Source: Nostoc sp. B(2019) (lineage in GTDB: Bacteria; Cyanobacteriota; Cyanobacteriia; Cyanobacteriales; Nostocaceae). Taken from it: 64,000 nucleotides of DNA. The notes under the pieces were generated by a model. The model made no database searches. It was not told the origin of the DNA and saw nothing but the letters and a program-made list of their open reading frames with translations. Of this stretch, positions 34,876 through 43,248 are shown in pieces. The stretch spans positions 270,052-334,051 of the forward strand of contig NZ_WVID01000002.1 in assembly GCF_010091925.1 (NCBI RefSeq), in the 5' to 3' direction. The position numbers were made by a program, and so were the translations under genes. Each line of letters opens with the position of its first letter. The first letter of the stretch is position 1.

Positions 34876-36804
34876 TTACGGCTGCTGGAGTTCCTTAATT
34901 CTGTCCTGCGCTTTTTGAGCATTGAGTATCTCTCCCTTTTTCTGAAACAGAGAGACTGCATCCTGGTAATTTTTAATGGCTTCCGGTTTATTGCCTAGTT
35001 CCGAGTTGAGATCTCCCAAGCTGAAATGAGCAGAGGCTTTACCAAAATAGTTAGCCGCAGGATTGGTAGATCCCCAGTTCTTGTTGATAGCAATTCCCTG
35101 CATGAAATCCCTGAGCGCTCCTTTGCGATCGGCATCTGAGAAGTAGCGGGCAAGCCCCCGGTAGTAGTAGGCAATAGCTAGGTCAGACTTAAGATTGATT
35201 GCCTGTTTGAAATCTTCAAAAGCGGGTCGAAATTCGCCCAACGAATAGTGAACAAAACCTCTATTGAAGTAGGCAGAGGCACTACCATAGTAGTTAGTGT
35301 CAGGATTTTCTGTCCCCCAGTTTTTGTTAATTTGAATTGCTTTGGTGTAATCTGCGATCGCTCCCTGGTTATTCCCTTGGTTTTGTTTGTTGAATGCCTG
35401 ATTATACAAATCCAATGAACTAATCTTGGTTGAGTCAGATGAAGTAGGACTGGTAATTGATGCAGGTGATTCAACTGGTTGATTGCGGGATGATGTTACC
35501 CCCAAATAAGCTACTAAAGCTAGAAAAGTAGCAATGCTGGCCCCAATCAGGAGTTTAGGGTTTCTCAGAAAAGTAAAAGCCTGCATTCTTGGAAGCTTAA
35601 TTCTAGGTGGCGTAGGAATTTCAGCTTGGCTTGCAGCTGAGGCTTTGTTTGACGGGTTAACTGTCACATCTTCACTGCGGAAGTCAGTTTGAGCCTGAAT
35701 CACTTCCTTCGGTTCACTTGAAGGTTGGATTGCTTTTTTCTGGGAAGTAATTTGAGCTTCAATTAGGGCAATGTCTTCATCTCTGAGTTGTAAAATTCGT
35801 TGTAAATGTTTTAACTCGTTTTGAGTGTGGCTGCTGAGAGAATGCTCACGCCCAATCGCCTCAATTAAAACTTGCTCATAGCGCTGCAATCTTTTCTGGT
35901 ACTCCTGGTAAGGTTTAAGCACCTCATCTTCAATTGCCGCAGCAACTTCAGGTAGCAGTCCCAGCCCATCTCGTAGGGCATCTAAGGTATTACGCCCTAC
36001 GACAGAAATCATGCCACGAATGGCAAAATGCTCAACTTCTTTGCGATACCTTAGCTTTGGATCTTCGATGGGCGCTTGAGAAAGACGAATCTTGTAGCCT
36101 TCTTTAACAGCATAAATTTCTGGTTTCATTGCTGGCGCAGCTTCTTGAACTTTCCCTTTGGCATACTCATGCAACTCATCAATTGAAACTACACCATCGC
36201 TATCAAGATCTGCTGCTCCAGTCGCAATTCCTTCGACTAGATAACGAGTATAAGTCGAAAGGTCTGATCCCTCCTGCTCGAAAGAATACTGGGTGGAAGT
36301 CGAAGACGTAAGGACAGCCCGTCCTTCTCCTCCCAGTTGGCTTTTAACATCTACAGAACCGTCATCCTTAGCTAACCAACCCTCAGCAAATGCTCCACTA
36401 AAGCAACAATCTAGAATTACAACTTGTCGCTTAGAGCGGCTATTGCTCATAATGTCTTGTACAAAACTGGCTGGAACTGCTGTTGCTCGAATCAGTTCAC
36501 CTTGTGGGGTTTTACGAGTCATGCGAGTAGCCAGATGCAGCTTACCGTTGTCGTCTTTGACGCCATGACCAGAGAAAAATAGCAGTACTAGATCGTCTTT
36601 CTTGCGACCCGAAAACAATGTTTCAATCGCCTCCTGCATCTCCTGAGGCGTAGGATTTGATAACATTTTAACGTCATCAAATCCACCCACATCGGGGTGC
36701 TGTAATACTCGCTGCATTGCCTCTATGTCTCTGGCAGATCCAGGCAGGGGGGTCAAATCAGGTTCATAATCGCTGACCCCGATCACCAGTGCCATCTTAG
36801 CCAT
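34876..36804 (-). CDS. Caspase-family (C14) protease with EF-hand loop, transmembrane helix and TPRs
   Basis: The frame opens at 36846, but ATG 36804 is chosen because AGGAGG lies 6 nt before it; this gives 642 residues. Residues 1-240 are a p20-like caspase domain with catalytic His80 (FFSGHG) and Cys134 (DCCFSG), so the dyad is complete. Residues 199-210 form a canonical EF-hand loop (DLDSDGVVSIDE). A coiled-coil region (about 290-360), a transmembrane helix (LLIGASIATFLALVAYLGV, about 430) and TPR-like repeats with AxxYFxRGxxxYxxG-type patterns (about 470-640) follow. The layout suggests a membrane-anchored orthocaspase that may be calcium-dependent, with the TPRs as a protein-binding or sensing part; the last two points are inference. 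Confidence 0.92.
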   Translation of the reverse strand: MAKMALVIGVSDYEPDLTPLPGSARDIEAMQRVLQHPDVGGFDDVKMLSNPTPQEMQEAIETLFSGRKKDDLVLLFFSGHGVKDDNGKLHLATRMTRKTPQGELIRATAVPASFVQDIMSNSRSKRQVVILDCCFSGAFAEGWLAKDDGSVDVKSQLGGEGRAVLTSSTSTQYSFEQEGSDLSTYTRYLVEGIATGAADLDSDGVVSIDELHEYAKGKVQEAAPAMKPEIYAVKEGYKIRLSQAPIEDPKLRYRKEVEHFAIRGMISVVGRNTLDALRDGLGLLPEVAAAIEDEVLKPYQEYQKRLQRYEQVLIEAIGREHSLSSHTQNELKHLQRILQLRDEDIALIEAQITSQKKAIQPSSEPKEVIQAQTDFRSEDVTVNPSNKASAASQAEIPTPPRIKLPRMQAFTFLRNPKLLIGASIATFLALVAYLGVTSSRNQPVESPASITSPTSSDSTKISSLDLYNQAFNKQNQGNNQGAIADYTKAIQINKNWGTENPDTNYYGSASAYFNRGFVHYSLGEFRPAFEDFKQAINLKSDLAIAYYYRGLARYFSDADRKGALRDFMQGIAINKNWGSTNPAANYFGKASAHFSLGDLNSELGNKPEAIKNYQDAVSLFQKKGEILNAQKAQDRIKELQQP

Positions 36805-37209
36805 TCTTGACCTCCTATATCGAAATAACCAAAAGCTATGAAGCAATTGTTGTTACTATCGAATGTATTTGCAGCCATTTAAAATCGGATTTGTCAAAAT
36901 AATTTCAAAGGTGGGAAAAACAATACTTGTCAGAACAGCTTTTGTTGGCATAGTCTTTTGAACTCACTACTGTTAGAGCTTACAAGTAGACAGATCAGCC
37001 TTGCTAATGGACGCAACTGTTAGGAAGGATTGAATTTGAAAACCCAACGCTTTTGCTCTACTCTGACATAGAAACTACTAAAGTTTAGCTCCTAACCTCT
37101 TCTTAGAAACAAAAATTTTTCTTCAGCTGCTCTCGCAGTCTAGGGGAAAGTATAAGGCGAACTCAACTAAAATCAATGTTCTAAACTAGAACTACGTTGT
37201 AAGCGCTCG

Positions 37210-37458
37210 ATGATGGCACAAATAATATTTAAGGTTGAAGCATTTTGGGATTCAAACGCAGAAGTTTGGGTAGCAACTAGTGATGACATACCGGGATTGG
37301 TAACAGAAGCTTCTACGATTGAGGTTCTGACCCAAAAACTGCGAGAAATAATTCCAGAACTGATCATTCTCAACAAAATTGTCCCTCCTGACTATGTGGG
37401 TTCTATCACCTTTGAGTTAACCAGCCATCGACAAGAGTTGATAGAGGTGGCTTCATAG
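37210..37458 (+). CDS. HicB-like antitoxin (DUF1902)
   Basis: 82 residues: IIFKVEAFWDSNAEVWVATS, DIPGLVTEASTIEVL and LREIIPELI match the partial-RNase-H-fold antitoxins of the HicB/DUF1902 type. Start is ATG 37210 or the next ATG one codon on. The stop codon is immediately followed by the ATG of a HicA-like gene. The 405-bp region upstream (36805-37209) shows no other gene. Confidence 0.85.
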   Translation: MMAQIIFKVEAFWDSNAEVWVATSDDIPGLVTEASTIEVLTQKLREIIPELIILNKIVPPDYVGSITFELTSHRQELIEVAS

Positions 37459-37620
37459 ATGGGTGCGTCGTTTACTCCTGAGTTGAAAAAGATGCTTTCA
37501 GAAGTTGGGTGCTGCTTTGAACGGCAAGGCAAAGGAGATCATGAAATCTGGTACAGTCCAATCACAGATCGTCGGTTTGTTGTAGATGGAACCATCAAGT
37601 TACGCCATAACGCCAACTGA
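37459..37620 (+). CDS. HicA-like toxin, C-terminally shortened by stop codons
   Basis: ATG 37459 abuts the antitoxin stop codon. The 53 codons (FTPELKKMLSEVGC, RQGKGDHEIWYSP, RRFVVDGTIKLRHNAN) are a HicA mRNA-interferase domain, with the catalytic His in GDHEIWYS. TGA at 37618 ends it, yet the same frame continues VLK, TAA, AGLPKAF, which is the expected HicA C-terminus with a second stop. The toxin therefore seems to lack its last dozen residues; whether it is active cannot be judged from sequence. Confidence 0.75.
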   Translation: MGASFTPELKKMLSEVGCCFERQGKGDHEIWYSPITDRRFVVDGTIKLRHNAN

Positions 37621-37784
37621 GTTTTAAAATAAGCTGGATTACCCAAAGCCTTTTAATGGGGTAGCAAGTAGGAAGTATCTAGCTTTGAATAGCAATCCAA
37701 GATTCAAGAATCAATTGGGCTAGCTTTGATTGACAGTATCCCTTAAAATCAATTCCGTAATGTCCGAGTTATTCAAAGCTAAAT

Positions 37785-39290
37785 ATGAAACTTTTTTGGA
37801 AAGGATGCAGCGTAGTTTTACAGGTATTAGCAACCGTCACTTTAGCTACTCCTGTACTTGCAGAAATCGTTAATCTTAACCTGCTGCAACTCAATGATAT
37901 ATACGAAATTACTCCTGTCGAGGGGGGAACTCGTGGAGGTTTGGCGCGTGTCGCTACCCTACGACAACAACTTTACAAGGAAAATCCTCGCACCTATACT
38001 GTTGTAGCTGGCGATTTCTTTAGCCCTTCTGCTTTAGGAACTGCCAAAATTAATGGTACACCTTTGGCAGGTCAGCAGATGGTAGCTGTGATGAATGCTT
38101 TGGGGGTTGACTATGCGACTTTTGGCAATCATGAATTTGATCTGCCGGAGAACTTATTTTACCAAAGATTGCAAGAATCCCGCTTTCGTTGGGTTTCCAG
38201 TAATGTATCAAATAGTAAGGGGCAGCCTTTCACAGGAGTTCCCAGATCGCTAGTATTAAATGTTAAAGGCGATCGCGGTGCTTTAGTCAGGGTAGGGTTA
38301 ATTGGTGTCACTCTTGATAGCAATCAGCCTCAATACGTCAGTTACACCGATCCGATTGAAACAGCTAAACAGCAGGTTCAGGCGCTCAAGGGTAAAGTTG
38401 ATATCGTAGTTGCTATTACCCATCTATCAATTGAAGATGATCACAAATTAGCGGAAACTGTACCAGAAATTGATATCATTCTCGGTGGACACGAACACGA
38501 AAATATCCAACAATGGCGGGGTCAAGATTTTACACCAATTTTTAAAGCAGATGCTAATGCCCGTACAGTATACGTCCACAATTTAAGCTACGACACTACA
38601 AAGCGTAGTCTTCAGATAAACTCTCGTTTAGTACCGATTACTGAAAAAATTCCCGACGAACCCAAGACTGCAAAGATAATCAAGGAATGGCTTGAAAGAG
38701 GTTATCAGGGATTTCGCGCCAATGGTTTTGAGCCTGAGCAAGAAGTTGCAAAAATGCCAGTTGCTCTAGATGGTTTAGAATCTAGCGTCCGCAACAAATC
38801 TACAAAGATGACAGAGTTAATTGCTGAAGCGATGTTGAAAGAAGTACAAAATGCAGATTTAGCCATATTTAATAGCGGTTCAATTCGGATTGATGATGTA
38901 ATTCCACCAGGCCCGATTACCCAGTACGATGTAATTCGCATACTGCCTTTTGGAGGTAAAATTGCGGCGATAGAAATTAATGGGGCGTTGTTGAAAAGGG
39001 TTTTAGATCAAGGACAAGCTAATAAAGGCTCTGGTGGCTATCTGCAAACAGCCAAAGTTACCCAAGAAACAAGTTCAGGAAATTGGTTAATTAACGGTCA
39101 ACTTCTTAACCTCAAAAAAACTTACAAAGTCGCCATTAATGATTTTCTAATCAGTGGTAAAGAAAAAGGATTAGATTTCTTAAATCTTCAACAACCAGGG
39201 ATTAAGCTGATTGCTGAAAAACGAGATATTCGTTTTGCTGTGATTGACCATTTAAAGAAAAAAGCAACTGCTATTCAGACTGTGAAATAA
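37785..39290 (+). CDS. Exported 5'-nucleotidase / 2',3'-cyclic phosphodiesterase-like metallophosphatase (UshA family)
   Basis: 501 residues with a signal peptide (hydrophobic stretch VVLQVLATVTLATPVLA, cleavage expected after residue 26). The dimetal centre shows LQLNDIYE, GDFFSP, GNHEFD and LGGHEHE in family order. The C-terminal 5'-nucleotidase domain includes FNSGSIRIDD and the YDVIRILPFGGKI segment. It probably acts in the periplasm on nucleotides, supplying phosphate or nucleosides. In LNDIYE the usual His after Asp is replaced by Ile (most relatives read NDxH/NDFH), a change in a metal ligand that could alter activity. Confidence 0.9.
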   Translation: MKLFWKGCSVVLQVLATVTLATPVLAEIVNLNLLQLNDIYEITPVEGGTRGGLARVATLRQQLYKENPRTYTVVAGDFFSPSALGTAKINGTPLAGQQMVAVMNALGVDYATFGNHEFDLPENLFYQRLQESRFRWVSSNVSNSKGQPFTGVPRSLVLNVKGDRGALVRVGLIGVTLDSNQPQYVSYTDPIETAKQQVQALKGKVDIVVAITHLSIEDDHKLAETVPEIDIILGGHEHENIQQWRGQDFTPIFKADANARTVYVHNLSYDTTKRSLQINSRLVPITEKIPDEPKTAKIIKEWLERGYQGFRANGFEPEQEVAKMPVALDGLESSVRNKSTKMTELIAEAMLKEVQNADLAIFNSGSIRIDDVIPPGPITQYDVIRILPFGGKIAAIEINGALLKRVLDQGQANKGSGGYLQTAKVTQETSSGNWLINGQLLNLKKTYKVAINDFLISGKEKGLDFLNLQQPGIKLIAEKRDIRFAVIDHLKKKATAIQTVK

Positions 39291-39321
39291 TCTGTCACAC
39301 CTAAAATATATTTGGGGCACA

Positions 39322-39348
39322 TAGGGACACAACAATGTTGTATCCCTA
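39322..39348. terminator. Stem-loop after the metallophosphatase gene
   Basis: TAGGGACACAAC (39322-39333) pairs with GTTGTATCCCTA (39337-39348) with one wobble and a 3-nt loop, 32 bp after the stop codon. It resembles a dispersed Nostoc palindrome and may serve as a terminator. Confidence 0.5.
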
Positions 39349-39461
39349 CTCTAGTTTGGTTGAGAAAAGTGACATTTTAATGAGCTTCGACCTCGTAGCT
39401 ACAGTCTTGATTGTCAAGCGATCGCTCTTATATTTTTAATTACTTAGCGGAGGCATAAACT

Positions 39462-39974
39462 TTGCCCAAAATTATATCAGTAGACATTGAAGAATATAAA
39501 TCTCATATAGGCGAATTGTTTTTGGAGTATTTGAATGAGACTAACTTAATATTTAGCCGTGAATTGAATATCAATTTTGATGTTAATACATTCTTAGAGC
39601 AATACATGATTCAACTTCATCAATTTGTACCGCCGACAGGACGCTTGCTTTTAGAGCAATATGAGGAACAAATAGCTGGCTGCGCTTGCTTGCGAAAGAT
39701 TGGTAAAGATGTTGGTGAAATAAAAAGGATGTACGTAAAACCAGAATTTCGGAGAAAAGGAATAGGTCGAGCATTATTAGAAGCTATTATAAATGAAGCT
39801 TCTTTGATTGGTTACTCAAAGATTCGTTTAGACAGCGCTCCATTTGCAAAGGAAGCTCAAGCACTTTATCGTGTATTTGGCTTTCAAAATATCGAACCGT
39901 ATTTAGAAAAACAAGAGATTCCTTTAGAATATCGAGCCAACTGGATTTTTATGGAATTGATACTGAAATCATGA
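39462..39974 (+). CDS. GNAT-family N-acetyltransferase (170 aa)
   Basis: TTG at 39462 is taken as start because GGAGG is correctly spaced 8 nt upstream and there is no nearer ATG. The 170-residue product has the acetyl-CoA loop (VKPEFRRKGIGRALLEAI, matching RxxGxG/A) and the terminal ALYRVFGFQ strand-helix typical of the fold. Its last 4 nt (ATGA) overlap the start of a second GNAT gene, so the two are translationally coupled. The substrate is unknown. Confidence 0.88.
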   Translation: MPKIISVDIEEYKSHIGELFLEYLNETNLIFSRELNINFDVNTFLEQYMIQLHQFVPPTGRLLLEQYEEQIAGCACLRKIGKDVGEIKRMYVKPEFRRKGIGRALLEAIINEASLIGYSKIRLDSAPFAKEAQALYRVFGFQNIEPYLEKQEIPLEYRANWIFMELILKS

Positions 39975-40477
39975 ATATTCGTTGTGAAACTTTATTAGAT
40001 TATCCAGCAATAGCTGAGGTAAATACATTAGCCTTTGGACAGGAGAACGAAGCTAAACTTGTGGAGGAAATTCGTCATTCTGACCGTTATATTTCAGAAT
40101 TATCATTGATTGCAGAGGTTGAAGGTATTGTAGTAGGTCACATTCTTTTCAGTTACATCGATTTAGTAGGTGAAGAAACTTTACAGGTACTTGGTTTAGC
40201 ACCTCTGGCTGTTTCTCCACAGTTTCAAAGGCAGGGAATTGGTAGCAAATTGGTAGAAGCAGGGTTAGAAAGAGCAAATGTAAGAGGAGAACCGATGGTA
40301 ATTGTACTTGGTCATCCTCACTTTTATCCTCGCTTTGGCTTCAAACCATCAGTTGATTATCAAGTCAAGTCTCCCTTTCCGGTTCCAAAAGATGTCTTTA
40401 TGGTTAAACCATTACAGAACTATCAGGAAAAGTATCAGGGTAAAGTTGTTTATCCACCAGCTTTTCACGGGCTATAA
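39971..40477 (+). CDS. GNAT-family N-acetyltransferase (168 aa)
   Basis: Starts within the stop codon of the preceding GNAT gene. The 168-residue product shows LAPLAVSPQFQRQGIGSKLV, the acetyl-CoA binding segment with QRQGIG, and VIVLGHPHFYPRFGFKPS, a pattern of the YhbS-like GNAT group. The neighbouring acetyltransferase is of another subgroup, so the two may modify related small molecules. It ends 6 bp from the convergent HAD gene. Confidence 0.9.
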   Translation: MNIRCETLLDYPAIAEVNTLAFGQENEAKLVEEIRHSDRYISELSLIAEVEGIVVGHILFSYIDLVGEETLQVLGLAPLAVSPQFQRQGIGSKLVEAGLERANVRGEPMVIVLGHPHFYPRFGFKPSVDYQVKSPFPVPKDVFMVKPLQNYQEKYQGKVVYPPAFHGL

Positions 40478-40483
40478 CTGAGC

Positions 40484-41200
40484 CTATTTATTAATACTTC
40501 CAGATTGTAAATCTAATAAATCATTAATCACGATATCCGCCTCATTATTATCTTCTTGCTCACCTTTGACCCAGATTGTGGCTAAGCCAACTGCTTTTGC
40601 ACCCTGTATATCAAATTTTATACTATCGCCAACAAAAACTACCTCTGATTTATCAACTGTAAATGCGCTCAGTGCTTCCTCAAATAGCTTTGGTGATGGT
40701 TTGATACTTGATGAATCAGAAGAGAAAATCATTGTCTCAAATAGCTCTCCAACGCCTACTTGCTCTAGTTCTTCTAACCAAGGTTGTTTCTTTGCCCAAA
40801 TATTTGCAACCAAACCTAGCTTGTGTGTTGTTGCAAGTCTCTTTAAAAAAACAGCATACTTTGGCGGAACTTTTCCAAGCTCATGTAATGCTATCACTTG
40901 ATCTAGATACAAAATGTCTTCTTCATCTATACTTTGAATTTGAGCCAATGCTTGCAAGATATCTACTATCTGCGGAAAAGAGTTGCACCGCTCTAGATCT
41001 TCATAATAAACTGCCATTATATTGTAACAAGCTTGAATAGCATTATTAACTGTAGAATCTGTAAGCTTTTGACCCCCAATGGCACGATAGGTTTTTGCAT
41101 AGTCTTCGCTTTCAGAGAAGCGATCGCCTCCAAACATGAAAGTGCCATTCATGTCGAGTAAAACAACTTTGAATCTTTCAAGTAAATTCATAATTTTCAA
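40484..41200 (-). CDS. HAD-superfamily hydrolase with an atypical DMNGT motif
   Basis: 238 residues. Motif I reads VVLLDMNGTF, where the usual DxDGT has Asn in place of the second Asp (the general acid/base of phosphatases). Motif II is probably IFSSDSS, Lys is present in the IKPSPKLFEEAL segment, and motif IV is FVGDSIKFDIQGAKAVG. The cap insert lies between residues 20 and 100. The Asn could weaken phosphatase activity or mark another reaction. It is last in a minus-strand operon, 3 bp after the atzE-like gene. Confidence 0.85.
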   Translation of the reverse strand: MKIMNLLERFKVVLLDMNGTFMFGGDRFSESEDYAKTYRAIGGQKLTDSTVNNAIQACYNIMAVYYEDLERCNSFPQIVDILQALAQIQSIDEEDILYLDQVIALHELGKVPPKYAVFLKRLATTHKLGLVANIWAKKQPWLEELEQVGVGELFETMIFSSDSSSIKPSPKLFEEALSAFTVDKSEVVFVGDSIKFDIQGAKAVGLATIWVKGEQEDNNEADIVINDLLDLQSGSINK

Positions 41201-41203
41201 ATA

Positions 41204-42598
41204 TCATATTTGCTGTAAATACACCACTGATGCCGATACTACACCCTTTGCTTCTAACACAGCTGCCACACGTAAAATCAACGCTTCATTGTATGGCGCT
41301 GCTATCAATTGTACACCCAAAGGTAAAGCATTTTGTTGCTGAATTGGCACTGATAAAACGGGTAAGCCAATAAAAGATAAAGGTTGAGTAAATAGCCCTA
41401 AATGCGGACGGACAAGAATTTCTTCTCCGTCTAAAATCATCGTCTGTTGACCAATTAGCGGTGCGGAAATTGGTGTAGTTGGCGCGAGGATTACATCGAC
41501 ATTTTGAAAGACTTCGCGGACGCGATCGCGATACCATCTTCTAAAGCGTTGTGCTTGCAAATACCAACCACTAGGGATTAACGCACCTGCCAAAAAGCGA
41601 TCGCGTGTAGCTGGATCAAAATCCTGGGAACGCAAGCGCAACTTATCTAAATGCAGATTTGCTCCCTCGCTAGCTGTAATCACAAAAGCGGCTGCACGGG
41701 CGCGGTGTGCTTCTGGTATTGTTATATACTCAGTTGCATCCAAAACATCTGCTACCTTTTGCACTGCTGCTAATGCTTCCGGTTCTGCACCTTTGGTAAA
41801 ATAATCATCAGCGATCGCAATTCTAATATCATAAATATCTTGATGTAGAGACGCTATATGTAACGTCTCTACAGGTGGACGTTTTGTACAAATTGGATCG
41901 CGATCGTCTTCTCCTTGAAGCACATCAAAAGCTGTAGCGATATCCTGTACCGAACGAGCAAAAGGCCCAATGTGGTCAAAACTACTAGAAAATAAAGCTA
42001 CCCCAGCACGCGACAATCTCCCGTAAGTCGGTTTAAAACCAAAAACGCCACACAAAGCAGCCGGAACGCGAATAGATCCATTAGTATCCGAACCCAGCGC
42101 TAGCGGAACCAATCCAGCAGCAACCGCCGCCGCTGAACCACCCGATGAACCCCCAGCTACTCGGTTTAAATCATGAGGATTGTGAGTAGCACCGTAATGA
42201 GAGTTTTCCGTCACAAACCCATAGGCGTACTCATCCATATTTAAAGCGCCAACCAATACAGCACCAGCTTGTTTCAGCTTGGCTACGGCTGTTGCATCTT
42301 GGGTAGCTGGGGGATTTTCTGCATTAATTTTTGACCCTGCTAAAGTTGTTAACCCAGTAATATCGAAAAGATTCTTCACCGCAAAAGGTACACCAGCCAA
42401 CACCCCAGGGTTATTACCTTGTGCTATTTCGCTATCAATTCGTGCTGCATCCGCCAAAGCCGCCTCAGCAGTCACAACCGTAAAACAGTTAAGTTCGTTA
42501 TCCCGCGCTGCTATTCGTGCTAACGCAGATTTAGTAACTTCCACCGCACTAACTTTACCTTCGCGCACAGCAGCAGCTATAGATACAGCATCATTCAT
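41204..42598 (-). CDS. AtzE-like amidase (amidase signature family)
   Basis: 464 residues. The Ser-cis-Ser-Lys triad is visible: Lys in PFAVKNLFDITG, cis-Ser in GGSSGGSAAAVAAG, Ser in GSDTNGSIRVPAALCG. Its start overlaps the 3' end of a small gene encoding an AtzG-like protein (DUF4089). AtzG with AtzE form a GatCA-like heterotetramer hydrolysing 1-carboxybiuret in s-triazine degraders; homologous pairs occur more widely and probably act on other ureido compounds. The specific substrate here is inference only. Confidence 0.88.
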   Translation of the reverse strand: MNDAVSIAAAVREGKVSAVEVTKSALARIAARDNELNCFTVVTAEAALADAARIDSEIAQGNNPGVLAGVPFAVKNLFDITGLTTLAGSKINAENPPATQDATAVAKLKQAGAVLVGALNMDEYAYGFVTENSHYGATHNPHDLNRVAGGSSGGSAAAVAAGLVPLALGSDTNGSIRVPAALCGVFGFKPTYGRLSRAGVALFSSSFDHIGPFARSVQDIATAFDVLQGEDDRDPICTKRPPVETLHIASLHQDIYDIRIAIADDYFTKGAEPEALAAVQKVADVLDATEYITIPEAHRARAAAFVITASEGANLHLDKLRLRSQDFDPATRDRFLAGALIPSGWYLQAQRFRRWYRDRVREVFQNVDVILAPTTPISAPLIGQQTMILDGEEILVRPHLGLFTQPLSFIGLPVLSVPIQQQNALPLGVQLIAAPYNEALILRVAAVLEAKGVVSASVVYLQQI

Positions 42599-42804
42599 GG
42601 TTCAAATACTGGTGCAGCTTCAACTTCCTCTGGTAAAGAGAAAGAGTTTACTAATTGTGCGATCGCTCTTATTCTCTCAAAATTCGCCACCACCCCATCC
42701 CAATACTCATCCCTCAGCTGCAAATCCATCAACAACGCCATTTGATCAATATACTCACCCACATTAAATCCTCTACTCTCCATCTCTCCTCCTCTGCGGT
42801 TCAT
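42595..42804 (-). CDS. AtzG-like small subunit (DUF4089)
   Basis: 69 residues, helical, GatC-like in size: YIDQMALLMDLQLRDEYWDGV, then FERIRAIAQLVNSF. It overlaps the AtzE-like gene by 4 nt (ATGA), and its start ATG overlaps the TAA of the DUF952 gene by 1 nt. An alternative start is Met8 (MESRGFNVGEY), which has an AGGAGG sequence 4 nt before it. It should bind the amidase as a stabilising subunit. Confidence 0.82.
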   Translation of the reverse strand: MNRRGGEMESRGFNVGEYIDQMALLMDLQLRDEYWDGVVANFERIRAIAQLVNSFSLPEEVEAAPVFEP

Positions 42805-43154
42805 TATCCTAAATCTACAACTTCTTGCGGCAACACAAAAAACCCATCTTCACCAGCTTCAAAATCAATCACCTTATACACAGCATCAATATTCAACTCC
42901 CCATAAACATGAGGAAATAATTCACCTATCTCAGCTTCCTCATAACGAATTTCCGGCTGCACCTTGTCAGAGTCAATAAACAGCAATACTAAATCTTGTT
43001 GGTTAGAAAAAAATCTATTTGCAACTTTGACTATTTGCATTGCTTTTGAACAATGGAGAAAGCCTTCAGAGTCGAGTGATTCAGCGCGATATGTGGCGAT
43101 GTTTTTTGCTTGTTCCCATTGTTGGCGTTGGGTAATGTGGAGGATGGTGTTCAT
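42804..43154 (-). CDS. DUF952-family protein
   Basis: 116 residues of the DUF952 family: ILHITQRQQWEQAK, SLDSEGFLHCSKAMQIV, LVLLFIDSDKVQPEIRYE and FPHVYGELNIDAVYKVIDF fit in order. The His in GFLHCS and the terminal HVYGEL are conserved family features. The fold resembles ADP-ribosyltransferase-like glutathione-transferase-independent proteins, but no function is established. It is the first gene of the operon with the AtzG-like, AtzE-like and HAD genes, all with overlapping or near-abutting ends. Confidence 0.85.
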   Translation of the reverse strand: MNTILHITQRQQWEQAKNIATYRAESLDSEGFLHCSKAMQIVKVANRFFSNQQDLVLLFIDSDKVQPEIRYEEAEIGELFPHVYGELNIDAVYKVIDFEAGEDGFFVLPQEVVDLG

Positions 43155-43175
43155 GTTGCTTATATAATGTTCTTT

Positions 43176-43246
43176 TAAATCTCACGCAAAGGCGCAAAGA
43201 CGCCAAGAAAAACTCTGCCTCTCTGAGTCTTTGCGCGAAATAATCC
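43176..43246. repeat. Short intergenic Nostoc repeat with inverted arms
   Basis: Contains GGCGCAAAGACG and, about 30 bp later, GTCTTTGCGCG in inverted orientation. It lies between the NHL-protein gene and the DUF952 operon and may act as a terminator. Confidence 0.5.
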
Positions 43247-43248
43247 TT

